Source: Synchiropus splendidus
Lineage: Eukaryota; Chordata; Actinopteri; Syngnathiformes; Callionymidae
Assembly: GCF_027744825.2 (NCBI RefSeq)
Contig: NC_071342.1
Coordinates: forward strand, 14,651,501-14,715,500
Length of the DNA stretch: 64,000 nt
Direction: 5' to 3'
Made by a program: the position numbers and the translations under genes. Shown here piece after piece: positions 14,704 to 26,425 of this stretch. The number at the start of each line of letters is the position of its first letter. Positions within the stretch are counted from its first letter, which is position 1. The notes beneath the pieces were generated by a model that was not told the DNA's origin, did not search any database, and saw only the letters and a program-made list of their open reading frames with translations.

Positions 14704-14821
14704 TTAGATGACCAACAGCATGAATCCCCAGCGGCGGTTTCGACGGAAGCGATCACTTTAATCCTTGAGCCACGACCCAAACTGGCTAGGACGACTTTCT
14801 CCTGCCGTCTGTTTCGAGCTG
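14677..14821 (-). CDS. tp53bp2: tp53bp2 first coding exon with 5' leader
   Basis: Coding bases are 14677-14703 (nine codons), ending at a GTGAGT donor. The remaining bases up to 14821 are leader, preceded by a T-rich acceptor ending TTTTTATTCAG. The start was chosen because MRYEAKMMP directly precedes the conserved MFLTVYLS exon in phase 0 and matches the start of mammalian ASPP2. A five-codon upstream ORF sits directly against this start and is listed separately. Confidence 0.8.
14704..14721 (-). other. five-codon upstream ORF abutting the tp53bp2 start codon
   Basis: The leader contains ATG CTG TTG GTC ATC TAA. Its stop codon is followed with no spacer by the main ATG, in the same frame. 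It is the first ATG in the predicted spliced leader, because neither the non-coding exon nor the upstream part of this exon contains one. A scanning ribosome meets it first. Effects on translation are inference. Confidence 0.7.
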
Positions 14822-15104
14822 CTGAATAAAAACAAAACAAAACAACGATATCACTTCCAGCGTACAGCAGAGCTAAACCAGCAAAATACGCTCAGATGTG
14901 ACGCACCGTCGACCTGTTGCAACAAAAAAAAACAAGGCCTTCGGTAATAAAGTTGTAGTTGAAAAGCATCGTCCGGAACTTTAAAGCAGCCAGTAGTCCG
15001 CAAAAAATAGCATTTGAACTCAGGTTCTATACGCAGTGGAAGCCTGGGAGACAGTTCAGCTGTAACTCTAGGTGGTATGATAAGTTTAAAATGGTTTTTC
15101 TTAC

Positions 15105-15240
15105 CCGAGAAGACCGTGGAAACGAGCCCGAAGCAGCTCGGAGTTGACGCTGCTGTTCTGTAGCTCAGCCTGGCCCCTAGTGAGTGACGTCAGCGGAGGA
15201 GACGCTTCAGAAAGAATTTAAGCTCCTCCTCTTTTAAGGG
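15105..15240 (-). promoter_or_regulatory. tp53bp2: predicted non-coding first exon and promoter of tp53bp2
   Basis: Read on the minus strand, a GC-rich block ends in a donor CGG|GTAAGAAA at 15104, suiting a non-coding exon that splices to the acceptor at 14822. A perfect palindromic CRE, TGACGTCA, lies at 15185-15192, and a TTAAAAG stretch near 15231-15237 could be a weak TATA-like element. The transcription start is not determined; the right limit given is approximate. Confidence 0.55.
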
Positions 15241-17001
15241 AACGCCCTCGGCAAAACAATTAAACATGTATTTTTGCCGCTATTCTCGTTAATAAAAACT
15301 GTCCGTAAGAGGACGTTTGTCTATGAAATGAATATCGACACTACTTCAGCTCAAATTATAAAGATAGGACAAACAAGGAGATACCACTCTGCGCAGAAAC
15401 AAACCACCAACGGTCCATCTACGAATTAGCGTCCTTTTTCCAGAGGCAGGGTCAAAGAGGTCCAGACACCCCTTACCCCAGAAACGCATCCATCTCTTCG
15501 GAGGGTAACACACATGTCAAAACCGAACTCATTCTGTTACATAATGCGTATGAGTTCATTGTTTTCTTTCAAAGTATGCGTGCATATATACTTACATATG
15601 TTTGTACTTACAACTAAATATTTGTTGTTCTGTTTTGTTTACTGTCATTTACAGTAGGACATACATATTGCATAACAGTACAAAATATATTTGCAAAATT
15701 GCATGCTTGTTGTTTTTGCGACACTCATGCAGAAATATAATTGTGAATTATTACATTATAATTCCAAACAAACCTAAATGTCTAATGAATATGATATGAA
15801 TAGAACAAATGGACGGGGATACTTGAACACTATGGTTTAAGTCTTTGGAATGGGTGTTTTCATCCTGCATAGCAGCCATTCTAGTGGGCCTCATACTGTG
15901 CCTCTTAATCGTGGCAGCAGGCTGTGATCATTCTACCCACACAAGTTTGTGTATTGATTTTACACGTTTATCAATCAAAACAGTGGCAAGCGATGACAAG
16001 ATACAATGAGTAAAACAAATTAAGGATGAAGAAAGTGTCCATCAAGAAAAGAAGTCCGTCAACATATATTCACCGCTGTAAAAAGAAATAAAGCAAGAAA
16101 CAATACACAAAACATACAAAAAAGACAACGCAGAGAAATTAAACCACTTGGTCTCCACTTAAACACACATCTTAATAATAATTTATAATCTACGGAGGAG
16201 GATTAGGGCCAGTGAAGAAAATAATAATAATTGGCAGAATTCTGACTTTAAAGTGAGAATTCTGACTTTTTTCTCAGAATTCTGACTTCTGAGATTAAAG
16301 ATTAAAGTGAGATTAAAATGAAAATTGAAGTCACTTTAAAGTGGCAATTCTGAAATTAAAGTCAGAATTCTGACTTGAAAGTGAGAAATCTGAAGAAAAA
16401 AAAAGGACAGAATTCTGCCAATTTTTTTTTCTTCACTGGCCCTAATCCTCTTCCGTAATAATCATAATTGTCAAATGCGTTTTTCTTTCATTAGTGAGGA
16501 AAGTTCCCCACATTTGTTTGTTTGATTCAGTGCTGGACCCTTTTGAAGTGTATTATATATTTTCCTATTTCAAGTTGATGAGCGCCTCTTTCATCCTTTT
16601 TAGGCTAGGTCGCCCCAGCACTCCCTCTCACTTTGATAGGCCCAGAACACCCACTGTGGAGAGCCGAACATGTTTCCAGAGCCACCACCACCTCTAAAGC
16701 AGCGGTTCAACTCCAGGATGACTGAGCCCCACACCTTATTTCTGTTCTCAAAGAGAAAACGGAGAACCATGGTCAAAGATGAGCTGATCTCTTGATACAA
16801 ACATGAAAGATTCCACGTCCATTTACCTCGTTTAAATAGCCATTTCCCGGTGACCTGGATTATGGACGGATAACAACCGACACGAAGATTGTGTATATTT
16901 AATGTACACTCCCTGTTGAGCTACTGTCGGACATACATACCCCTTCACACTGCTCCCAACAAAGTGACTCCTCTGTTTAGTAATAGACGATCGTTTACGA
17001 G
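15241..17001. other. divergent intergenic region between tp53bp2 and xpo5
   Basis: About 1.8 kb between the two promoters. It holds the foldback MITE at 16191-16457. The minus-strand frame at 16600-16800 is short, glycine-rich and unlike any family I know. No RNA gene seen. Confidence 0.5.
16191..16457. mobile_element. complete foldback MITE with long terminal inverted repeats
   Basis: The left end TACGGAGGAGGATTAGGG and the right end (reverse complement TACGGAAGAGGATTAGGG) start inverted repeats of about 50 bp that run inward to GGCAGAATTCTG on both sides. The interior repeats variants of AGAATTCTGACTT and TTTAAAGT, so the whole element can fold on itself. It is flanked by a perfect 6 bp direct repeat, ATAATC, at 16185-16190 and 16458-16463, the likely target-site duplication. 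It has no coding capacity. The family of the mobilising transposase is unknown to me. Confidence 0.8.
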
Positions 17002-17020
17002 ACTACACTTCCCATCATCC
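17002..17020 (+). promoter_or_regulatory. ZNF143/STAF-type site in the xpo5 promoter
   Basis: ACTACACTTCCCATCATCC matches the vertebrate ZNF143 (SBS) motif, whose core is ACTACAnnTCCCAnnATGC. It lies about 150 bp upstream of the xpo5 start codon, a typical position for this factor at housekeeping promoters. No TATA box is apparent. Function is inferred from the motif. Confidence 0.6.
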
Positions 17021-17168
17021 CCGTCGGACGGTGAGCGTAAGGTTCAAACACGCTGTACTTCTTGGGCACGTTGGGTCGGTCCTCCTGTGATCGCAGCAAG
17101 CTGCTGCTGTTTTGCATAAGGAGCTCCTCAGCTTCTCCTCCGAGGTGTGAGCCACTATTCCCGGAGTC

Positions 17169-20100
17169 ATGACGGACCCGGTGGCTGCCGCTTGCGAGCA
17201 GCTCGTCAAAGCAGTGACGATGATGATGAACCCCGAGACGAGTCAAGTTTACCGGCTGGAGGCCCTGAAGGTAGCACCGTTAGGGGCTAGCTAGCGCTGC
17301 GTTTCACATGCTCCCGAGCCGGGGCATATTTGCGACCGAGTGCAGGTCACGCTGAATAAAGACAACTGTTTCGTTCCCCTCGCAGATGTTTCGAAATATT
17401 TCATTTTTATATGTTTACTTTTCTTTTGACTATGAACCGACTGTTAGCCGGCTAGTCAACGCTCATTCATTCCAAGCTGAACATCTGGGCAGGCACTGAC
17501 TGAGTCGAAGAAAACAAACTATGCTCCACATCACAATTCACTTTTGCTTGTTGAGAAGGTCAATTTAAGCGGTTAAGCCGTACTCTAATATTTGTGTCAT
17601 CACTAGCCATAGCATAATGTAGTTATTCACGATGTTCTTGTTACTTGTTTATGTCAATAGGAAGCAATTGTTTGTTATATTTATATTATCAAATAGACGA
17701 CAAATTGCTGTATTTGTTGGCACCAGTTCTAACATATTTTTTTTTATATAAGCATATTAGCACTTTGAACAACATTCAAAAAGTGCTATATAACGTATTT
17801 ATCACTATACTCCCTTGCTAAAAGCATGTAAGATCAAAGCCCATTTTAATGTTTTCCAAACACTTTACATCTCCATTTAAAACAATACTCTAAATTGCAT
17901 TTACAGTTTTGTGAAGAATTCAAAGAGACAAGCTCACTCTGCGTACCATGCAGTTTACGACTGGCCGACACGGCTCAGCCAGCTGTGGTGAGACACTTCG
18001 GACTGCAGATTTTGGAGCATGTAATCAAGTGAGTAGAATAAGTCAGAAAGAGTGGCGTGAAAAGCTGTTTGTTAAAATCATTCTCATCAATTCTTTTGCA
18101 GGTTCCGGTGGAACAATATGCAACTGCAAGAAAAGGTGCAGGTGAAGGAGAGTGCCATGCAGCTTTTGTCAAAAGTAAGTCTCCTCATCAAAAACTCCAT
18201 CTCTTCTTGTGATTTCGCTCAATGGCAACCCCGACTTTCACCAGGGAACTCGTTCAATCCTGGAGGAGGAGAGCCACATAAAAGACGTCCTCTCCAGAAT
18301 CATAGTGGAAATGATAAAGAGAGAGTGGCCTCAGAACTGGCCAAATATGCTGACGGAGATGGAGACGCTCACCAGCGAAGGGGTGAGTGAGATACATCAG
18401 CATGAGGCCCTTTATTAGTTTCTAAAAAATGATATTAACTTTGAGTATAGCTTTAAGTCTCATGTTGTGGTTTAATTTGTATATTTTTATTTTGTGTTTG
18501 CTCAAATTTTCCCTCACATGGACTCAAAGTGAAATAGTCGAAGGCCTTAATTTAAATACCTTTGCAGGAGGCACAGACGGAACTAGTGATGTTGATCCTG
18601 CTCAGGTTGGCAGAGGATGTCATCACCTTCCAGACACTGCAGAGCCAACGTCGCCGAGACATCCAGCAGACGCTGACAAAGAACATGGACAGCATCTTCA
18701 GCTTCTTGATGGCAATTCTGCAATTGAATATTGAGGAATACCGCAAGCTGGTGAGTAAAGACTATCTCTGTATGACCGCTGAGTCTAATGTACTTTCTAA
18801 TACTTTCTAATTCTTATGCAGAAAGTGTCACCAGAACATGAACTGAAGGTAGGGTGCTTTGACGTACTGATTAATTACAATAACAAAACTAGATTTTCAG
18901 TTTCAGTACATCTGTCTCCGCACAGGCCAGAGCTCACTGTCGCGTCGCTGTAGCCACGCTGAACACGCTCGCTGGTTATGTAGACTGGGTGTCTCTCGTC
19001 TACATCACCTCAAGAAACTGTCATCTGCTGGAGATGCTGTGTCTGTTGCTGAGTGAGCCTGAGCTGCAGCTGGAAGCAGCCGAGTGTCTGCTCATTGCCA
19101 TCAGTCGGAAGGTTGGTGGGACGAAGACTAAGCGCTTGACAACATGCTCGACTCTTCTGGAATTCAAAGTTTTTCCCAGTGTTATTGATGAAGGCAATAT
19201 GTCCTCCTCATGGGTCACATGAAAACACTCTTGAGTAAACATGATGGGTGCAGATCAGCATTTAAAAACTTGAAATTATTGGGGCATTAATCTGTATTTT
19301 TTTGCTTTTTTTCACAGGGCAAACTGGAGGAGAGGAAGCCCTTCATGCTTCTCTTCAATGATGTGGCCATTCACTACATCCTGTCTGCTGCCCAGTGAGT
19401 ACAAGTCTTCCTTCTAACCTGCATATTCTGTTGTCGCTGACTGACATCTTCCTACAGGTCGGCAGACGGACTTGCAATACGTGCACGGCCTTCAGATTTA
19501 CAGTGAGTGACGTGATCTGTATTTGGGACGAGCAATATAGCACTTGAATATAAAAAATCTGCAGTCAAATCTTTCTTTTATTAACCAGCTTTTATTTCCA
19601 GATCGGTGGAGGTGGTGGAGCGCGGCTACGTCTTTCTGAAACGGCTTTGTCAGGTTCTATGTGCTATAGGCAGCCAGCTCTGTTCACTTGTGGTAAGTGT
19701 GCGAAATTCATTATTATTTCAATTCTTGAGGTCTTATCAGACCATTCATGGCTCACGGTGTCTCCGCAGGGATCAGAAGTAAATGTGGATGTTCCCGCAA
19801 ATCTCGGCAAATACATGGAAGCCTTGTTAGCTTTCACCACACATTCCAGTCTGGTGAGATGAAATTCTGTCTTGTTGTTAATGTCCCTTTTATGTGCTCT
19901 GGTTTGTTGAATACTTTTTCATCAGACGTATAGCAATGAATGTTTTGTTTAGTACTTTGTAGTTTGTTCATCAGTAAAGTTACCGATCTTCACCACAGTT
20001 CTTTCTGACTGCTACAGCTGAGAAGGAGGATTTTAAATGGACAAAATTTCTTCTTTATCCATCGCATTTCTCTGCAGTTTTTAAAGTCGACCACGCTGCC

Positions 20101-23100
20101 GATTTGGGGATCCCTGTTCAGACATGAAACCCTTTCCAAGGACGCTGGTGTGCTGGAGATGGCCGTGAAATACCTCAGAACATCCATGACCAACCTCATC
20201 AAGGTGGAGCATTTGATCATGTTTGTGTGTTTGGAAGTCAAACTTGGTCGATGACACTTGTTGATAACCGCCTGTCTGCTCATCAGACTGGGTTTCCTAC
20301 CAAGAACGACAGCCCGAGCTGCCTGTATTCTCGCCTGGACTTCGACAGCGACGAAGACTTCCATTCCTTTTTTACCTGTATGTGTCGCATAAATGAAAGG
20401 CGCTTTAGTGGTGTTTAAAACTGTGTTTTCGATGTCCCCCAGCTTTCCGTGCCATGCAGGGGGAGCTGGTGAGGGTCGCCACCAGAATTGTTCCTCTGCA
20501 AGCCTTCCAGATCACAGCAGAATGGTTGGAGTACCAGATAAGGAGCCCGATCAACACCGGAGACTCACGTAGGATGCCCTGATATTTTTTTTTACTTTAT
20601 ATGTAAATAAAGCCGCTAAATTCTCCCTTCAATGGTGTGGACAGCTGGAGTCCTGTGCACGCTGCTGTCTCCATCCGTGATCCAGTGGGACGCGATGACG
20701 GTCTTCATGGAATGCATGGCTTCGCAGATCAGCAAAACTCTTGAGGATGACGTAAGGACGGCAAACCGTACAGCAGCTATTGAGCATGGTGTTTCACTGA
20801 AGGTTTTTGTCGCGCTGCAGAAGCTTCCCATTGAAGAGAGCATGAAGCTACTGGAGGCTGTGCTGAACTATGAGACCAGCGACCCACTCATCTTGTCCTG
20901 CGTCCTCACCAACGTGTCCTCACTGTTTCCATTCGTCACTCACAGACCCAACGTCCTGCCTCAGGTCCTCTCCAAAGTATGTTCTAGTTCTGTGAAGCGT
21001 TTCATCCTGCCTTTGAGTGTCTCACCATGCTTTGGTTTCTGTAGCTGTTCAACGCCATCACATTTGAGCTTCATCAGGAAAACAAGGTGAGACGCCTTTT
21101 TTAAAGTCTTTTTTTTAAACCTAAAAACTGAAGCATGTTTGTGACTGCAGGCTCCTCGGACACGAGGGGTGAACAACGTGAGGAGGCACGGATGCTCCTC
21201 CATCATCAGAATTTGCAGGGATTACCCACAATTCATTCTGGTAAATATGTTCTGTCACGAATGACGGTAGCTGTTCAGCAGTTCAACCTTTTCCATGCTT
21301 GTTTCTTCCTCTTCGCCTGCAGCCGTCTTTCGACATGTTCTACTCTCACGTGAAGAAGCTTTTCTCCAGCAACTCCAACCTGACTCACATGGAGAAAAGT
21401 TCCCTGATGGAAGCTCTGGTGCTCATCAGCAACGAGTTCAAAAACTTTGACAAGCAGCAGGCTTTTTTGGACGAGCTGATGGCCTTCGTGGTGACAGAGT
21501 GGACGTCGGAGGAGATGAAGAGGTGCGTTTGAGACCTTTGTTTAAGCGGCAGGAGGTGACGTTGGGTGGTGCGTGCAGGGTGCTTTGGGATCCTGTCATT
21601 TTCCTCACATTTGTCGGAGCTGACCAGCTGATCAACGACCAGAGCAAAGAGGCTGACGTCGCGGGCCCCAATAGGTCACGGGTTAGTGTCTTACTTGTCA
21701 CTTCCAGTCCAACTGAGCACCATTGATGATGAAATCTCCGCTCTGTTCTTTCACCACTTGCAGCTGAGCTTCTGCTTGTACGCGCTCTTGGGTGTAGTAA
21801 AACGTTCTCGCTGGCCTGCAGATGCAGAGGAGGCCAAGGCTGGAGGCTTTGTGTTTGGTTACACCCCAACAGGTGACCCCATTTACAGGAACCCCTGCGC
21901 CTCCCTGTTTCTGATCATGCTGCCCAACCTCCTGGCTCTGATCAGGTGAGTGTTGGGTAGATCTTTTTTTTACTTACCCATCCACCGCTCTCATTAGGCT
22001 CCACCCCCACAAGAGGGCATTCAGTTTGTTTCCGTTTGTCATTTTTCAGCTCAGTTTTTCAGGTGTTAACTGCAAGTTGCTGTCTGGCAAACTACATGTC
22101 AGTATCAATCCGAAGCTTCAGCACTACACCGGTGTTGCGTTTGATTTTGTACCTCTTATCCTTACCCGGATCGTCCATCACTGCAGGACCCAGAACAGCC
22201 TGTTCATGCCGGAGAACCGGGCCCGTCTGAGTGAGACCTATGCTCACGCCTACGACATGATGGACGGGGAGAAAAATGTAGTGCTTGGTGAGAAGAATCC
22301 GTCACTCCTCTTTCAGAATGATCATTTTTTTAATTCACATGTTCCCCGTCCAGGTCTGCCTCAGCCGGTCCTGGACATATCGGACTCACCGGTGTACCGA
22401 ACAAATCTGGAGCGAATGCAGGGATTTTTCCACCAGCTATACGACAACTGGTATGAGCCATGTCGGTGCAGTTGATGACGTTCCATTTCATTATGATTTA
22501 AAATGATCTTTCTCTCTTCACACAACGTAGCTTCCAAATCCTGGGTAACGCAGGTCTTTCCCTGCAGACCCAATTCTACACCGTGGAGCGTTTGGCTGAG
22601 AACATCGCTGGCTCTGCCTTCTTTTCCCTGGATCACCTGCCTGATTACAGACTGCGCTCTATCATTCATATCCTTTGAGTCTGTACTGCTGCCTCTGGAT
22701 TTGTGTCCTGTCTGGAGTTTAACACTCTGTATTAACCATGTAGTTTTATCATGATGCCCTCATGAACCTGTCTTTGAGTCAGTATGTTTCCTGAACAGCA
22801 GCACGGTTGTTCCTCAGGCAGGTGGTGCTGTCGTGTCCTCAGGAATACTACGAAAGTCTTCTCTGTCCACTGCTCAGTCCACTCTTTATCTACATGCTGC
22901 AGGTCTCTGTTTGATTCAGTCTTGTGCTTCACAGCGTGAAATTTCTGAACGTGAGGTTTTGTTTGAATCTCTGCAGAGTCTCAACGCCAAGTGGCAAGTC
23001 ATCAACCAGAGGACTTCGATCACGTACGTTGTGAAAGCTCTCACCACCTCAATGGTTTCTTGGACGTCTGGAAATGAAAGTTGTGTTTCACTTTCAGGGG

Positions 23101-25106
23101 CGAAGATGAGGAGGAGGCGGTACTTTGCCAGGAAAGTCAGGTGACGCAGGAGATGTTGGAGGAGCATCTGGTCCGGCTACTCACCAGAGAAGTGTTGGAT
23201 CTCCTCAGTGAGTTTCTTTAAGCTTGTAACGTTTGCTTTTTCTGTCATTAGTAGGGAGTGAATTATTGTGTATTATTTCTTTTTCCAAAAATATTTCATA
23301 CAATCTTTAATCATTGAAAATTGGTGATTTCATCTCAATTTATTCAAGACGTATGCTTTTCAGTAGCAGCGATATAAAACCACCCAAAAACGTTTTAATG
23401 TAAAATGATAGTTTGCTAGCTGAAAGGTGAATAGAATATTCAAACTTTAAATCTTGACAATGAGTGGATTGATAATGATTATAGATTATGAACATATATA
23501 AGTATTTAAAGACGTTTTTAATTTTACATTTTAAATCCTAAACCTGACGGTTGTAACGACGTCTTGGTACAGTTCGACCGACCGCTGTGATAGCGTGTGT
23601 TTGGCATGAGCGCCATCTGCGGTCCAATGTTATCACTACACACTACACTACAGAGAGATAATAACATGTATCAATCATTTAAAAGTATGTAGGCAACATG
23701 CATGGTTTAGCGGCTCATGGAAATGTCTTGCAACATAAACTTTTTGGTGGGACTTGATGACAAACTGTCCGGATCACAATTGTTTCGCTTCCTTCCTCCA
23801 GTTGTGAGCTGCATTTCGAAAAAAGTGGCCGAACCAGCTGCAAATAAAGAGGACAACGATGGTGAGTAGACATATCATGGCTGTGCCCTGGATTATACTC
23901 ACCCCAGGTCACTTCTGCTCCTGCAGAGGACGAGATGATGATGATGTCGACTCAGTCGGCCCCCGCAGCCCCGCCTACCGAGGAGCTGACAGAGCTGGGG
24001 AAATGCATGATGAAAGAGGAGGTGAGATTTATGAGCGGATCACTTGTCTTGACGGCAGATTAATGTTCTTTTCATCGAGCAGAACAGCTACATGAACCTG
24101 CTGACTCTGTCATACACCTCGCTGTCGTGGAAGGACACCTCCAACTGTCAACGCACGGCTTCCACAGTCTGCTGGACCCTCCTGCGACAGGTAGGAGACC
24201 CAAAGCTCCCTGATTCAGGATCTTTAAAAAAATAAATCGACTGTAAAGATGTAGCGTAGAGTGAGATATTGTTATCGTAAATAGGTGACCCCTTGTCTCT
24301 GTTTTTATTCATCTCCCGTTTCAGGTTGTGACCGGGAACCTTCTTGCTGAGGCCGTCACGTGGTTCTACACTTGCGTCCTCAGAGCTCTTCAGGTTCACG
24401 GGCAACACGAGGCCTGTAACGCCACCCTCTGTCATCTGGCCATGCTGATCTACGAGAGTCTGGTGAGGCCACGACACAGGCAGTTGAAGAAACAGCACCC
24501 TCTAATGGTCCAACCACTGAAAAGTCATTTGTGTCTCTGAGCTTTGTTTGTTTCTGAAATGTTTTTGTTCCTTGTTTTAGAATGAAACGAAATGTTGTCC
24601 AGCCTCTCAGTGCGTGTTTCTTTGTCCAGCGGCCTCGGTACGTGGAGCTGAGAGCGGTGATGACCCAGATCCCCAACATCAACCTGGACGCTCTGGACAG
24701 TTACGATAAGAAGTTAATCGATCCAAATGTACCAAAGCTGGGAGAGAAAAAGAGGCGGGACCAGTTCAAGAAGCTCATCGCAGGAACAGTCGGGGTAAGG
24801 CTTTCAGACACTAGAGGGCAGTGTTTCCTCACAGTACACCTCCCTCCACTCCGAACTGGTCGGTGGAAAAAAAAAGAAGTGCTGAAGAGTTTAATGAAAT
24901 TCTTTCTGCTGGATCTGCCGTGGATTTTGTTTGAATGTCTTTTTTTCCCCTGCCAACAGAAAGCTCTCTGCCAACAGTTCAGGAAGGAGGTTCATATCCG
25001 GAATCTTCCGTCGCTCTTTAAGAAGCCGAAGCCAGAGAAGGATTTACTGGGGACTGAGCCTTTGGGCCTGGAGGCGCTCTTCTCCCCCGGGGACACGTCC
25101 TTGTAG
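17169..25106 (+). CDS. xpo5: xpo5, exportin-5, complete, 33 coding exons
   Basis: Karyopherin that with RanGTP carries pre-miRNA hairpins from nucleus to cytoplasm. Exons: 17169-17270, 17907-18028, 18102-18174, 18245-18382, 18568-18750, 18822-18848, 18926-19111, 19318-19394, 19458-19502, 19602-19692, 19770-19853, 20078-20203, 20287-20377, 20443-20568, 20645-20751, 20821-20976, 21045-21086, 21151-21240, 21323-21522, 21579-21681, 21764-21945, 22187-22287, 22354-22450, 22531-22667, 22805-22902, 22977-23023, 23098-23207, 23802-23861, 23927-24021, 24083-24190, 24325-24462, 24630-24794, 24960-25106. Phases agree throughout and give 1,217 residues (human about 1,204). Family strings seen in order: ACEQLVKAV, KREWPQNWPNML and RRRDIQQTLT (exportin-1-like region, roughly 100-270), then LILSCVLTNVS, KWQVINQR and FRKEVHIRNLPSLFKK near the C terminus. 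All introns are GT-AG except 22668-22804 (AT-AC). Exon 9 has no clear human counterpart. The start is the first ATG giving the conserved N terminus. Confidence 0.97.
17271..17906 (+). other. xpo5 intron 1
   Basis: A 636 nt intron, much longer than most others in the gene. AT-rich; no motif or transposon recognised. Confidence 0.8.
22668..22804 (+). other. xpo5: U12-type AT-AC intron of xpo5
   Basis: The intron begins ATATCCTTT, an exact match to the minor-spliceosome AT-AC donor. Its end holds TTCCTGAAC (22788-22796), one mismatch from the U12 branch-site consensus TTCCTTAAC, with the branch adenosine about 9 nt before a terminal AC. Splicing here gives RSIIRLFLRQVVLSCP, aligning with human RPMLRVFVKPLVLFCP. 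No GT donor nearby keeps the frame: reading on meets TGA three codons later. Confidence 0.9.
23208..23801 (+). other. xpo5 intron 27
   Basis: A 594 nt AT-rich intron between the exon encoding TREVLDLL and the exon encoding IVSCISKKV. Nothing further recognised inside. Confidence 0.8.
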
Positions 25107-25658
25107 GGCCAGAGCAGAGAAGTTCTGATGGACTGGAATTGGCGGGAGAAGTATCACACCCACCAGGGCTTCCCTCTGCCTCCTCCTGCCAACACGATGG
25201 CCACCACACTGCTGCTAATTTGAAATGTCTTTCCCTTCTTAGTTATATAATTAAAAAAAAGGGAGTCTGAAAGCTGTCCGTAGAATGAAGAGACACTTGC
25301 CAAACAAATCGGATTGTACTCGCATGAGTATTTTAAATCAACGATCTTTCCATTTCCATGAGTGGATTTTTCATTTCGGCAACACTACTGTGCCCCATCA
25401 GGATTTAGCTGGTTTAGAATGAGTTTGTGGAACACTTGAGGATTCGCCATGTGTTTACTTCAAAACATTTTTTTTTTAATTTAAGGGAATATAAGCTGCC
25501 TCCGCTCAACCTCAGGCGTCGCTAGAGTCAACAATGGCAGCGCTGACAAGCTATCAGGTTAAATTCAAGGTCAAGACGCGTCGTTTTTGAGACGTTTGTT
25601 TGAGATTATGTTGCTGCTGTTACGTGGAAATGGAGGAGATATGTGTTGACTGCGCTTG

Positions 25659-25664
25659 AATAAA
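25659..25664 (+). terminator. candidate polyadenylation signal of xpo5
   Basis: AATAAA about 550 nt after the stop codon, followed by sequence with some GT content. A second AATAAA at 26014-26019 is followed by a GT-rich stretch and is an equally good candidate. Which is used cannot be told. Confidence 0.4.
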
Positions 25665-26374
25665 TCCACAAGCTCTGTATTTATCATGAGCGTTTGTAAA
25701 ATGGTAAATCATTTTCTAAATGTTTTTGCAAATGTTTGCTCTTATCAGCACAATTCATCACTGATTGATCATGAAAGTTTGTGCCAAAGTGTTGGTCCCC
25801 AATCGTCATGGAGATTTTGGCAAGTCGCTTGACCAACTGAAATCTGCATTATAAGCTTTCATTTTATTTTCCAACACCCGGGTTTCAGTTGTTCCGGCCA
25901 CGAGGAGGGAAACGGCACTACATTCCTGTCTTTCCGGGTGAATTCTTTGTTTTATTTTATTTTTCAAGAGTCCGTTGGATGTGTGTGAGCTTTTATTGTG
26001 AGACATTTGCTCCAATAAATAAGAATTGTTTTCCATGTTCTGTTCATGTCCATGATGCCTAAAAATGAAACGTAAATATGCAAAAATATCTATTTTTTTA
26101 TTATTAAATAGGTCGGCATATCTACAGGTATAGGGAAATTATTTTTTTAACTTATCGTTGCGTAAAAAATGGCTCACCTTGTAGGCAGTGGGAAGCACTT
26201 GTGTTAGAAAGGAATTGATGGTAAAAATTAATTAAATTAAAGAAGTAGTACGTTATTCCCCGGAGGGCTTTTAAGTGTTTTAACGTTCATTTAAAAGTCA
26301 ATAAAAGCAATGGATGTAATCGAGCCTCAAAAATATACATTAACTTTCTAAAATGTTTTTTGCCGAAAAAAAAG

Positions 26375-26425
<51 letters not shown>

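Noticed and set aside
22361..22669. 102-codon minus-strand frame
   Set aside because: Antisense shadow of xpo5 exons 23 and 24.
22682..22683. GT dinucleotide as donor for xpo5 exon 24
   Set aside because: The frame reaches TGA before it, and the encoded residues would not match exportin-5; the AT-AC intron fits better.
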